Shown one piece after another: positions 47,594 to 56,272 of a stretch of 64,000 bases of DNA. The notes under the pieces were generated by a model. It did no database searches and was not told the DNA's origin. It saw only the letters and a list, made by a program, of their open reading frames with translations. Source of the DNA: Leptospira ilyithenensis. Its GTDB lineage: Bacteria; Spirochaetota; Leptospiria; Leptospirales; Leptospiraceae. The DNA is taken from contig NZ_RQHV01000049.1 of assembly GCF_004771005.1 (NCBI RefSeq), forward strand, positions 84,677 through 148,676, given 5' to 3'. Within the stretch, counting starts at the first letter, position 1. Each line of letters starts with the position of its first letter. Both the position numbers and the translations under genes were made by a program.

Positions 47594-48274
47594 TTATGTT
47601 TGAGGAACTTGGCTTCTAACTTCTTGCAGGGAAGAAAGTTCTTTTCTCCACACTTTCAAGTCTTTATCGGCGTTCACTTTTTCCGTTGCAGATGCTTGGT
47701 TTTCCATCCAATATTCAATCATTTGAATACGTGATTCCAATTCGTAGATTTTATAGTCAAAGTAAGCTCTCTGTTTTGCGGGAGCGGGTCTTTCCGGTCC
47801 GGCAGAAGGAGGATTGTTACCTGGTTCCGACCATTTGTTCTTAGAAATGAAACTGGCAAAACTAGCATCCATTGCGGTGAAGTCTTCCAACAATTCCTGT
47901 GCTTGTTGTTCTTCTGCTTCCGTTCTGGGAGGGCGGATTTCTTTCGGGATATAGAAATTTTTAGGGTATTTCGCCGCAAAATCCCTCCACTCTTCTTTTA
48001 CTTTTTCCTTTCTGTCCGGTTTTTTCTCCAAAGCGAAAGGCCAAAGTTTTTCTGCCTGACTGAGTTCGTCATCCTCCGGGTAAGGAGCATCCGCAAACTC
48101 AGGATCATCAAATAGATGTTTTGCGGAAGTTTCAAAAGATGGATCCGATTCATCCATTCCCAAATTCTTTTTGGAACTGTTCGAATCTCCGTCATTTAAA
48201 AATACCAAAGATAAGGCAAGGGCAAGGACCATAAGTCCAAACCCTCCCAAAATCAGTTTATACCGCTTTTTCAT
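47594..48274 (-). CDS. Uncharacterised membrane-anchored protein
   Basis: 226 residues. One N-terminal anchor (LILGGFGLMVLALALSLVFL), then an acidic/charged extracytoplasmic part, with FDDPEFADAPYPEDDELSQA and a helical C-terminus (YELESRIQMIEYWMENQASA). A Pro-rich NNPPSAGPERPAPAK segment lies in the middle. Not recognised by family. It follows the SGNH hydrolase gene by 9 nt with its own AGAGGG site, suggesting an anchored partner or lipase-chaperone-like role; the general layout (anchor, disordered linker, helical repeats) is like lipase foldases, but no foldase motif is seen. Confidence 0.7.
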   Translation of the reverse strand: MKKRYKLILGGFGLMVLALALSLVFLNDGDSNSSKKNLGMDESDPSFETSAKHLFDDPEFADAPYPEDDELSQAEKLWPFALEKKPDRKEKVKEEWRDFAAKYPKNFYIPKEIRPPRTEAEEQQAQELLEDFTAMDASFASFISKNKWSEPGNNPPSAGPERPAPAKQRAYFDYKIYELESRIQMIEYWMENQASATEKVNADKDLKVWRKELSSLQEVRSQVPQT

Positions 48275-48283
48275 AATTCCCTC

Positions 48284-49549
48284 TTATGCGAAGATGGATA
48301 CAACCCAGGAAATCGCCTGACCGAAAATGTTTTCAGTTAGGAATTTCTTAAGATCAACAGGGTTACGATTCAAACTGTCATAGTACCAAGCAGTGTATTC
48401 GCTCACTTGAGGAATCGCAAATCCATAACGGGAGTTAATCGCTTTGATGAGCTCATTTGCAAACACCGAGTGACCGAACATGTTCGGGTGAACTCCATCC
48501 AATCCGAATACGCCTGGTTGGTTAGGAAGCGGCCAAGCAGCTCTAGCGTTTCCCGGAGACCAACCGGAGGAACTTGCCAACGGACGACCGTTTTCTTTCA
48601 TATCGTCAAAGATCACTTTCAGGTCAGCCACTGCGAAACGCATAGTTGCCCCTTGTGCTTTGATTTCATTATTGAGCATTGTAAGGAAAGTGGAAATCTT
48701 TGCCACTTCAGTCGCATCCAATACTTGGTTCGGATCGGAAACGGAACCTCTGAAGAAAGCCTTGAGTCCGCTGTAATTCGCTCTGCCTTGCGGGTCAGTG
48801 TATTTTTCGAGGAATGCAATTGCAGTTACGTTAGGAATAGTAAATAGAACTCCGCCTTTCAACGAACCCATTGCAGACATTTTTGCAAAGAAAGCGCGAA
48901 TATCTCTTTTGTAACGGGCTTCATCCAAACAATCCGTAGATGTATGAAGTGCAGTACATAACACGTGATTTGCGGCAGCGGTTCCGAATAGGAAGGTAGG
49001 CTTCACTTTCTCCATGATTTGCGTTTGAGTTCCCGCATCACGTAGTCCGTATTGGTGGAATTTGTCCGGATCCTGGCAATCGGCAACAGTCACCCAACGG
49101 TAAGTGTACCAATACCAAGTTTGCCAGTACCATTCTTTTTCTTGTTTGGTGGCAGTGATGTCTTCGCATTTACCGGAAGTTTTGAGAAGAGTAGTATACT
49201 CCGCTCCGGTAATACCTGCGTGAGTCGGAAGAGAAACGGTTTTTCCATTTCCACCGATGATGGAACTTGCGATACAAAACACACCGCAATCCCATTTCAA
49301 AACGTCCTCTAGGTTCACATAAGGACCGGCTAGTTCATTGTAGGAAACGGAAGCCCCCGCTTGTTTGGAAACTAGTACCGGATAAGCCCAATCCTGGGTC
49401 TTTTTTTCTACGGTAACACCGAAGAATCCGTGGCTTAAAGAGTCACCTACGACCCCTACTTTTTGAAACATTTGTGCCTGAGTTTGAGACCAGACCGGCA
49501 TGGACGAAATTAAGGCTAAAAATAGCCCTAAGATGATTGATTTTTTCAT
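48284..49549 (-). CDS. Secreted SGNH/GDSL-family hydrolase
   Basis: 421 residues. Signal peptide [19 protein letters not shown]. Block [15 protein letters not shown] has the nucleophile Ser37; [10 protein letters not shown] carries a Gly/Asn region; block [18 protein letters not shown] holds the catalytic Asp and His. Four Cys between about residues 90 and 230 could form disulfides. Probably an esterase or lipase acting in the periplasm or outside. AGAGGG ribosome site; first of a two-gene unit ended by the hairpin at 47558-47578. Confidence 0.85.
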   Translation of the reverse strand: MKKSIILGLFLALISSMPVWSQTQAQMFQKVGVVGDSLSHGFFGVTVEKKTQDWAYPVLVSKQAGASVSYNELAGPYVNLEDVLKWDCGVFCIASSIIGGNGKTVSLPTHAGITGAEYTTLLKTSGKCEDITATKQEKEWYWQTWYWYTYRWVTVADCQDPDKFHQYGLRDAGTQTQIMEKVKPTFLFGTAAANHVLCTALHTSTDCLDEARYKRDIRAFFAKMSAMGSLKGGVLFTIPNVTAIAFLEKYTDPQGRANYSGLKAFFRGSVSDPNQVLDATEVAKISTFLTMLNNEIKAQGATMRFAVADLKVIFDDMKENGRPLASSSGWSPGNARAAWPLPNQPGVFGLDGVHPNMFGHSVFANELIKAINSRYGFAIPQVSEYTAWYYDSLNRNPVDLKKFLTENIFGQAISWVVSIFA

Positions 49550-49715
49550 TTTTTCCCTCTTTTTTATACATATTTAACACAATTACGCCAATTGCATCAT
49601 TTTTGTGCGTTTTTGAACCAGTGTCAAGATTTTTGGAAATTTATTTTGAAAAAAAGATCATTTTTTTCATCGAATGTGCTTTTCCGGTCTTTGCTCCCGG
49701 GGAAAGATCGACCCC

Positions 49716-50084
49716 ATGCATTTGGCCACAATTCAGTCTATAACGGGAAATCTGCTCTATTCCACTTTTGTTTCCATAGGTTCCGTCGCAGAATTACATA
49801 TTTACGAGAAACAGGAACACGGGATTTCACTCGGAATTTTAAATTATACCCTTACCTTGATCGATGAATCCAGAAAATCAATTGAGGCATCCAAAAAAGA
49901 TACAACCATAGGACTGGAATATTCCACCTTTCTTGCCGGCGCATACGAAGCATTAGGTTATATGAAAAAGCAGGCAGAATCGTATGTACTTTACGTAAAT
50001 ACGGGAAACAAAGACTATATTCAAGAATTTGAAAAAGCAAGGACAAGTGCTTGGACAAAAATCAGCGAGCTCTTGGGAATTTGA
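49716..50084 (+). CDS. Small protein, paralogue of the next gene without a signal peptide
   Basis: 122 residues from the ATG at 49716 (GGGGAAAG 10 nt upstream). Mostly helical: IQSITGNLLYSTFVSIGSVA at the start and FEKARTSAWTKISELLGI at the end. It aligns along its length with the following gene (SIGTLS..., AFESNRLEAWKRITKILDI), so the two are tandem duplicates. This copy has no signal peptide even if read from the furthest upstream in-frame start, so it is either cytoplasmic or has lost its export signal. Family not recognised. Confidence 0.6.
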   Translation: MHLATIQSITGNLLYSTFVSIGSVAELHIYEKQEHGISLGILNYTLTLIDESRKSIEASKKDTTIGLEYSTFLAGAYEALGYMKKQAESYVLYVNTGNKDYIQEFEKARTSAWTKISELLGI

Positions 50085-50092
50085 GGTTAAAA

Positions 50093-50611
50093 ATGAATCC
50101 ATCCGTTCAGAAAACAAAAAATCGGCTACTTCTACTCGGCCTTGTCGGCCTACTCTGCATTTCGTTTTCGACGTATGCGGATGCTAAAAAGGAAAAACAA
50201 TTCGCCAAACAAGAAACAGGCGCAGGAAATCACGGAATCCTATTGGAATCCATTGGAACCTTATCGGCACAAGGACTTTATTTGACTTATATGTCGATAG
50301 GAACTTTATCCGATGGTTTTGTTTCGCAAGCATACGATAAAGAGACTACGGAAAATATCATGACTTCGTATGTGAATTTATCTAAGATCTGCAAAGACCA
50401 GATTTCCACGCTCATCAAGGAAGGAAATCTGTCGGCTGACGATAAAAAGTTTCTGAAAGAAATCGAATCCACTTACGGGTATCTTATCCTGCAAGGGCAA
50501 GCAATTCTAAGTTATATTGCAACTTCCGACCAAACCCAACTCAAGGCTTTCGAATCCAATCGTCTGGAAGCCTGGAAACGAATCACAAAGATCCTGGATA
50601 TAAAGGAATAA
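50093..50611 (+). CDS. Exported helical protein, tandem paralogue of the preceding gene
   Basis: 172 residues from the ATG at 50093 with GAGG upstream; a longer in-frame start would overlap the previous gene. Signal peptide LLLLGLVGLLCISFSTYADA. The mature part is helical with a hydrophobic helix-pair SIGTLSAQGLYLTYMSIGTL, a polar middle (ICKDQISTLIKEGNLSADDK) and the C-terminal block shared with its neighbour. It lies 8 nt after the preceding stop, so they are one operon. Function unknown; the proximity to the iron locus may be coincidental. Confidence 0.7.
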   Translation: MNPSVQKTKNRLLLLGLVGLLCISFSTYADAKKEKQFAKQETGAGNHGILLESIGTLSAQGLYLTYMSIGTLSDGFVSQAYDKETTENIMTSYVNLSKICKDQISTLIKEGNLSADDKKFLKEIESTYGYLILQGQAILSYIATSDQTQLKAFESNRLEAWKRITKILDIKE

Positions 50612-50694
50612 GTTTATTTCCATAACCGGATTTTTTCGTTAGGCGGATACCTCGTATAGTTTGGCAATAATCATTATTTCGATATTCCGTATAT

Positions 50695-50946
50695 TTGAAT
50701 TATGAGCAATCATTGAAATCGGAAAGGTCTTTATTGTCTTTGATCGGCAGGCTTCGAAAGCTTAAAGTCTACGATGCAAGTATTCTTTACGATTTCAATC
50801 GGCATGTCTCTAAAATCTGTGATATCGACCATTATGCAAAAAGACCGTTCCTAAAACAAGGCCCGGACCAACCACTCACGGGCAAACAGCTTATTTCTTT
50901 CGGCCACCGAACTCTCACTCGATACCGTTCAAATCATAAACGATAA
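50695..50946 (+). CDS. Possible small protein or gene remnant (83 codons, TTG start)
   Basis: An open frame in the 414-nt gap between the tandem paralogues and irpA. It begins at TTG with no ribosome site and has no early in-frame ATG; codon use looks reasonable (SERSLLSLIGRLRKLKVYDA, CDIDHYAKRPFLKQGPDQPL). No family recognised. It ends just as the first Fur-box-like element begins. It may be a real short gene, a decayed fragment, or chance. The preceding 50612-50694 holds nothing I can name. Confidence 0.3.
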   Translation: MNYEQSLKSERSLLSLIGRLRKLKVYDASILYDFNRHVSKICDIDHYAKRPFLKQGPDQPLTGKQLISFGHRTLTRYRSNHKR

Positions 50947-51008
50947 TGAGACTCAATATTAGTACCTTGACGGGAAAGGTTCCCAAAAAAACATGAGACT
51001 GAATCTCA
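50947..51008 (+). promoter_or_regulatory. Two Fur-box-like elements upstream of the imelysin operon
   Basis: TGAGACTCAATATTA (50947-50961) and TGAGACTGAATCTCA (50994-51008), 47 nt apart. The second is a near-perfect 7-1-7 inverted repeat resembling the classic Fur core TGAGAATNATTCTCA. It ends 17 nt before the irpA start. The same core occurs at 47462-47476 on the minus strand. Confidence 0.7.
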
Positions 51009-51025
51009 ATTTCAGGATAAAATCT

Positions 51026-52342
51026 ATGAAACGACTTACTACTACCCTTTTTCTACTGCTAGGCTTGGCAGTTTCTAATTGCGACCAACTCGGCCTAAAC
51101 GGACTGAACCCTTTTGAAAAAGACAAAAAAGAAAACGATGCAATTGCGCTTGCATTTCTTGCCCTCACGGGGGGTGCCTCGCCTACAAAGGAAAATTTTT
51201 TAATTACTTATGCAAATATCGCTGAGAAAAATTATTCGGATGCTTACACAGCAGCGGTCTCCTTCCAAACCAAGGTAAATGCATTTGTTGCAAATCCGAC
51301 CCAAACAGGGCTCAACGAACTCCGAACTGAATGGAGAAAGGCAAGAGTCAGTTACTTACAGACGGAGATATTTCGATTTTCCAATGGCCCGATAGATAAC
51401 AAGGAAGTTGTTTTTGAAACGATCTCGGGAGAAAGCAAGGAAATAGAGCCGCTGGTCAATGCTTGGCCTATGGATGAAAGCTATAACGATTATTTAGTGA
51501 CAAACGGAATCGTAAGTAAAGCTGCCTTATTACCCGCAAACGAACAAGAAGAAGCTACTGCTGACGAACCGACCGAATCAGCAAAACACGTGTCAGTTGG
51601 CTGGCATGCAATCGAATATACTCTTTGGGGAAAAGACAATGCAACATCCAACGCGGTAACGGCCGGACAGAGACCTCTGGCAGATTTTGTATCCAGTGCA
51701 AATTTCGCAAATCGAAAGACTTATTTAAAAAGTGCAACGGATCTCCTCGTGGATCATATGACAATTCTTAAGAAACAATGGTCTTCCACCGACTCCAATT
51801 CCTATTACTATAAGTTTATCAAAGATGCAGATGGTAAATCTTTAGACTCTGTTCTTCGCGGAATTGCCAAATTCGCTTACGGGGAATGGGGCGGCGAAAG
51901 AATGTCAGGTGCCGCGTCCGGTTCACAAGAAGAAGAACATTCTTGTTTTAGCGATAATACCAAAAACGATTTTTATTATGATGCAACGGGTTTTGAAAAT
52001 ATTTTCACCGGAACCTACAGCGGATCTTCCGTTTCTCCGGGAATCGGACTTGGTTCCATCTTAACTTCGGAAGAAAAAACGGCCACTCTCAAAAACATAA
52101 GCAATGCCAAACTTTTTTGTCTGAACGAACATGATGAAGACACTTCATTGAACCAAACATGCGCAAATGGAACAATCTCCTATCGTTTTGATCAGGTGAT
52201 TGTTGCTTCGGCAGTAGGAACCACTCAACACACTATCTTTACCGGCACCATCCAAACCAGTGTAAAGGCGATAGGAAAAACGATCCAATCCGCTGCAAAA
52301 CGATTCGGAACCACAATTGAAGACTCGGGACTAAATCTATAG
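51026..52342 (+). CDS. irpA: Imelysin-family lipoprotein (IrpA, COG3487/M75)
   Basis: 438 residues from the ATG at 51026 (AGGATAA upstream); an in-frame start at 50993 would fall inside the operator. Lipobox GLAVSNC (Cys19). Imelysin/M75 domain with the GxHxxE motif in VGWHAIEYTLWG (His194, Glu197) and the family signature SGAASGSQEEEHSCFSDNT. Iron-regulated in other bacteria; the family is linked to iron uptake, with metal binding rather than proteolysis now favoured. First gene of a five-gene iron-type operon under two Fur-box-like elements. Confidence 0.88.
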   Translation: MKRLTTTLFLLLGLAVSNCDQLGLNGLNPFEKDKKENDAIALAFLALTGGASPTKENFLITYANIAEKNYSDAYTAAVSFQTKVNAFVANPTQTGLNELRTEWRKARVSYLQTEIFRFSNGPIDNKEVVFETISGESKEIEPLVNAWPMDESYNDYLVTNGIVSKAALLPANEQEEATADEPTESAKHVSVGWHAIEYTLWGKDNATSNAVTAGQRPLADFVSSANFANRKTYLKSATDLLVDHMTILKKQWSSTDSNSYYYKFIKDADGKSLDSVLRGIAKFAYGEWGGERMSGAASGSQEEEHSCFSDNTKNDFYYDATGFENIFTGTYSGSSVSPGIGLGSILTSEEKTATLKNISNAKLFCLNEHDEDTSLNQTCANGTISYRFDQVIVASAVGTTQHTIFTGTIQTSVKAIGKTIQSAAKRFGTTIEDSGLNL

Positions 52343-52351
52343 CTGGGATCG

Positions 52352-53833
52352 ATGTTTAGTTACTTTAAAAAACTAATCTTAGTAATGCTAACAAGTCTCC
52401 TCATAGGAGCTTGTTCTCAAATTTTCAAAGAGAAAGATAAAAACAGCCCGACTACGGAATGGGCTGTACTTGCATACTATCTGACCAACACAAACCAAGA
52501 TGATCCCAGGGAGGCATACTCCGGAGGAGATACTACTACGTTTGATACGACGGTAAACGCATTCGATCTGATTGCAAACAATGTGGATGATATTGAGCGT
52601 CTGGTGCGTTTTGACAACGGAAATGCAAATTTTAATCTGAATTGGGTTCCTGTGGGAAGTACAGCATTGCAAGGATTAGGTCCTACTTTCAATAGTACGT
52701 CTTGTAACGGATGCCATGTCAGAGACGGAAGGGGAAAACCTCCCGACGACGGAACAAACCTGACTACTATGCTGATTCGAATCGGCAAAACAGGAGAAAT
52801 CCATCCTGTCACCGGAGGCAATGTGGGGTTGGACAATTTCGGAACACAATTAAATCCGAGAGGAATCATAGACAATAACGGAAATACGATTCCCGGAGAA
52901 GGCTCGGTGCATATCACCTACCAGGAGATAGCTGGAATATTTCCGGACGGTGAGACCTACTCTTTAAGAAAACCTACTTATACGATCACTTGGAATACTG
53001 GGGGCTTGGGAGTGGCGGCACCTGCAAGCTTCGAACTTTCTCCCAGAACGGCTCCCATCATACCGGGGTTAGGTCTCTTAGAAGCGATCCCAGAGTCAAA
53101 ATTGATGGAATGGGCGGACCCGAATGATTTCAACGGAGACGGAGTCAGTGGAAAAATCAATCTGGTTTGGGACAGAGCTACCTCATCTTCAAAAATAGGA
53201 AGGTTCGGCTGGAAAGCAGGTCAACCGAATTTACGCCAACAAAATGCAGAAGCATTCCTGGGTGATATGGGACTTACAAATCCTTTTTTCCCGACCAATG
53301 ACTGCCCCGGATTACAAACCGACTGTGCCTCGAGTCCCGTTTTATCAGAATTGGAAGTGAGTGAAGTCAGGCTTGGGTTTGTTTCATTTTACACTAGTTT
53401 GGTGGGAGTTCCGGGAAGGAGAGGATGGAAACTTGATACGGTCAAAAAGGGAAAAGTTTCTTTTCATGAGATCGGTTGTGCCAATTGCCATAAACCTTAT
53501 GTAATTACGGGGGAACACGCAAACAAGGAAATTTCCAATCAGGACATTCGGCCTTATACGGATTTACTATTGCATGATATGGGAGAAGGACTTGCGGACA
53601 ATCGGGGAGAATTTCTTGCCAACGGAAGGGAATGGAGAACCCCTCCTCTCTGGGCTCTCGGGCTTATCAAGCAAGTGAACCAACACGAATTTTTTCTCCA
53701 TGACGGACGCGCACGCGGATATCAGGAAGCCATCCTTTGGCATGGTGGAGAAGCGGAGTCCGCCAAACAAAAGTTCATGCAAATGCCAAAAGAAGACCGG
53801 GCCAATATCATTCAGTTTTTGAGATCTTTATGA
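52352..53833 (+). CDS. Di-heme c-type cytochrome-like lipoprotein (COG3488/DUF1111), second copy
   Basis: 493 residues. Lipobox LLIGAC (Cys21). Heme motifs CNGCHVRDGR (near residue 115) and CANCHKPYVI (near residue 375). The same signatures as the first copy: LLHDMGEGLADN, EWRTPPLWALG, LHDGRARGYQEAILWHGGEA. The COG3487-COG3488-COG3489 trio is a known conserved neighbourhood, and this copy is in that order. It starts 9 nt after irpA and overlaps the next gene by 4 nt. Probably an extracytoplasmic redox partner, perhaps reducing iron; inference. Confidence 0.88.
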   Translation: MFSYFKKLILVMLTSLLIGACSQIFKEKDKNSPTTEWAVLAYYLTNTNQDDPREAYSGGDTTTFDTTVNAFDLIANNVDDIERLVRFDNGNANFNLNWVPVGSTALQGLGPTFNSTSCNGCHVRDGRGKPPDDGTNLTTMLIRIGKTGEIHPVTGGNVGLDNFGTQLNPRGIIDNNGNTIPGEGSVHITYQEIAGIFPDGETYSLRKPTYTITWNTGGLGVAAPASFELSPRTAPIIPGLGLLEAIPESKLMEWADPNDFNGDGVSGKINLVWDRATSSSKIGRFGWKAGQPNLRQQNAEAFLGDMGLTNPFFPTNDCPGLQTDCASSPVLSELEVSEVRLGFVSFYTSLVGVPGRRGWKLDTVKKGKVSFHEIGCANCHKPYVITGEHANKEISNQDIRPYTDLLLHDMGEGLADNRGEFLANGREWRTPPLWALGLIKQVNQHEFFLHDGRARGYQEAILWHGGEAESAKQKFMQMPKEDRANIIQFLRSL

Positions 53834-54984
53834 AATTAAAAAGTCCGATTCTATTTGCTTTAATTTTACTTAGTTGCCAAAAACATCAAAACAAAGCAAC
53901 GGAAGATGCGAATATCCAAGGTTCGCTTCTAACGCTCGCTACAGTATTCAAAACTAGTGATTTTCTGAAGAATACGGCTGAAAATGTAATCCTGCCTTCC
54001 TACCAAAAACTCCAAACGGAAACAAAATCATTTCAAAAAGCATGTGTCGATTTCAAAACAAATCCTACGACGAACACTTTAAGCGAAATCCGCAATCAAT
54101 GGAGAATTGTTTGGCAACAAGTGAAAAAAGTGGAAGTTTACAAATTCGGTCCCGCAGAAAACGTGTTAAATGGTTACGGGCAATTGGAAAGTTATACGCA
54201 AAAACTACCTATCTCTCCTGCCGAAATAGAATCTGCGATAGGTTCCAACTCCATTCCTTTCGGGGTAAAGAAATCGGGTTGGGGGGCAGTCGAATATTTA
54301 CTCTTCAGCGGAATCAATGGAAATTTTTCGTTAACTCAATTTCAAACCGATCCGAATCGGGGAACCTATCTTTGCAGGATTGGGGACAAAATGGCTATCG
54401 TATCCGACTTTCTCACGAATTCCTGGAAGAAGGAAACGACTGACAGCTTTTATCGCCTATTTCTTTCCCCCGGCAATTCGGAAAGCCCTTACGAAAGTCA
54501 GGCGGACGTGGTAGACGAGTTAATGAACCAATCCATTTTTTTACTCACTTCCATCATCGATACAAAACTGGGACTTCCTTCCGGCTTGCTTGCCTCTTCT
54601 CATGGAGTGGAAAACTGGAATCAAAGGGAAAATCCTTATGCTGAAGCATCTCTTGAATCCGTTCGTTCCAATTTGGAATCGATTCTGTTTATCATGCAGG
54701 GGGACCTAAATGGAAATACAAACAAGGGTTTCTCAAAAATTTTAGAGTCCAAAGGTTCCGGTTTGGGAATGGAAATCGAAACCGAATTACAAAACACAAT
54801 CCGAATGATAGACGGTTTGCAATCAAACTCGGTATATTTCGGTTTGCAGTCTTCTTTCGTAAACCAGAACAAAGTTTTCCGGGATCTATTCGAATCCGTT
54901 AGAAAATTACGAATTCAATTTTCTACAGGTGTAACATCCGCACTGGGAACTACCGTAGGAGTATCATCGAATGACGGTGATTAG
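53830..54984 (+). CDS. Imelysin-like lipoprotein (COG3489)
   Basis: 384 residues from the ATG at 53830 (ATGA overlap with the previous stop); the long upstream extension overlaps the cytochrome gene and is not used. Lipobox LILLSC (Cys16). Imelysin-like helical domain: IRNQWRIVWQQVKKVEVYKF and GWGAVEYLLFSG, the latter matching the GxHxxE site with the His replaced by Gly. It therefore lacks the canonical metal His, as is usual for COG3489. Third gene of the iron-type operon; its 3' end overlaps the HTTM gene by 14 nt. Confidence 0.85.
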   Translation: MKLKSPILFALILLSCQKHQNKATEDANIQGSLLTLATVFKTSDFLKNTAENVILPSYQKLQTETKSFQKACVDFKTNPTTNTLSEIRNQWRIVWQQVKKVEVYKFGPAENVLNGYGQLESYTQKLPISPAEIESAIGSNSIPFGVKKSGWGAVEYLLFSGINGNFSLTQFQTDPNRGTYLCRIGDKMAIVSDFLTNSWKKETTDSFYRLFLSPGNSESPYESQADVVDELMNQSIFLLTSIIDTKLGLPSGLLASSHGVENWNQRENPYAEASLESVRSNLESILFIMQGDLNGNTNKGFSKILESKGSGLGMEIETELQNTIRMIDGLQSNSVYFGLQSSFVNQNKVFRDLFESVRKLRIQFSTGVTSALGTTVGVSSNDGD

Positions 54985-56272
54985 TTGCATTTTAAAAGAA
55001 GTTCCTTCGCACATACTCATCCATTTCAGAATCATTTACGGTACTTTAGGATTCGTATTAGTAAGCCGATACCTTTTCAACGGTTGGATCGAAAAATATT
55101 TCTTACAGCCTAAGGTATTTTTTCCTCATTTGGTGGCATTGAATCCGTTGCCGTATCCATGGCCTTATTTGCATGTTTTTATTTTGTTATTTCTCTCTTT
55201 GCTGATTTGTTTCGGGATCAAAACCAGATGGGCCCTCTTCTTTTTTCTTCCTCTCTTCTTTGCATTTCATTTTTTTGACAGAACTATTTTTTTAAATCAT
55301 TATTATCTGTTTTTGCTATTCGGTTTTTTGTTACTTCTATCACCGTTACACGAAAGAAATAAAAAGATTTCTTTTATTTGGATTTTGATCTTTCGGATTC
55401 AAATTCTAATTCCTTATTTTTTCGGAGGAATCGCAAAATTAAACCCGGAATGGCTGCAGGAAGGCCAGCCTCTTCATATTTGGTTGTCCCGTTCGGAGGA
55501 TATAAGATTCATCGGAGAGCTTCTCGTCTTACGGGAGACGGGAATTCTTGTTAGTTGGCTTGCCTGTATATTCGATCTGACGATCCCTTTCTTTCTATCT
55601 TTACCATATACCAGAAACATAACATATCTATTTGCGCTCGTATTTCATCTTTTAACAGGCTTATTTTTTCCTTTGGGTATGTTTCCCTGGATGATGCCCC
55701 TTTTGGGGCTAGTCCTTTTTTCTCCCGAAACACACGAAAAGGTAGGAAATCTTTTCGACAACAAACTCGCTCTATGTTTGTCACAAAAAATCGTTCCAGT
55801 AAAATCACGCTTATTTCAAAAAATAGCAATCTTGTTATGTGGCATTTTGTTTTTGTTCGAAATGTTCCTGGCAAACAGGCATTGGTTTTACCCGGGAAAT
55901 CTATTTTGGACTGAGGAAGGATTTCGTTTCTCCTGGAATATCATGGTGGTGGAAAAGGCTGGTTATGCGGAATTTTGGATTCAAACTGATAAAAACAAAA
56001 TTCCAGTCCGACCTGGTGACCACCTAACGGATTTCCAAATCAGAATGATGTCGTATCAGCCTGATATGATCGAACAGTTTGCACGCTATTTGAAGACCGA
56101 CTATATAAAAAAGCATCCTGAGATGAAAGACATTCAGATTTATGCGAACATATTTGTATCCGTCAATGGCAAAACTCCGAAGCGTCTGGTAAATCGGAAC
56201 TACGATCTTGCGGAAAGTATCACTCCTATGTTTCAAATTCCTAACTTTGTATTGAAAAATAATTATCCATGA
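54971..56272 (+). CDS. HTTM-domain (vitamin K-dependent carboxylase-like) membrane protein
   Basis: 433 residues. Multi-pass HTTM domain over about residues 15-275: LVSRYLFNGWIEKYF, FHFFDRTIFLNHYYLFLLFG, FRIQILIPYFFGGIAKLNPE, FHLLTGLFFPLGMFPWMM. The C-terminal ~150 residues form a soluble domain (FLANRHWFYPGNLFWTEEGF, ...QIRMMSYQPDMIEQFARYLK). HTTM proteins are homologues of vertebrate gamma-glutamyl carboxylase; bacterial members' reactions are mostly undefined. It overlaps both neighbours in the operon (14 and 4 nt). It may modify the imelysin-like or receptor partners, which is speculative. Confidence 0.82.
   Translation: MTVISCILKEVPSHILIHFRIIYGTLGFVLVSRYLFNGWIEKYFLQPKVFFPHLVALNPLPYPWPYLHVFILLFLSLLICFGIKTRWALFFFLPLFFAFHFFDRTIFLNHYYLFLLFGFLLLLSPLHERNKKISFIWILIFRIQILIPYFFGGIAKLNPEWLQEGQPLHIWLSRSEDIRFIGELLVLRETGILVSWLACIFDLTIPFFLSLPYTRNITYLFALVFHLLTGLFFPLGMFPWMMPLLGLVLFSPETHEKVGNLFDNKLALCLSQKIVPVKSRLFQKIAILLCGILFLFEMFLANRHWFYPGNLFWTEEGFRFSWNIMVVEKAGYAEFWIQTDKNKIPVRPGDHLTDFQIRMMSYQPDMIEQFARYLKTDYIKKHPEMKDIQIYANIFVSVNGKTPKRLVNRNYDLAESITPMFQIPNFVLKNNYP

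Noticed and set aside
50695..50946. Treating the 83-codon frame before irpA as a confirmed gene
   Set aside because: TTG start without a ribosome site and no family match; listed only as a low-confidence feature.
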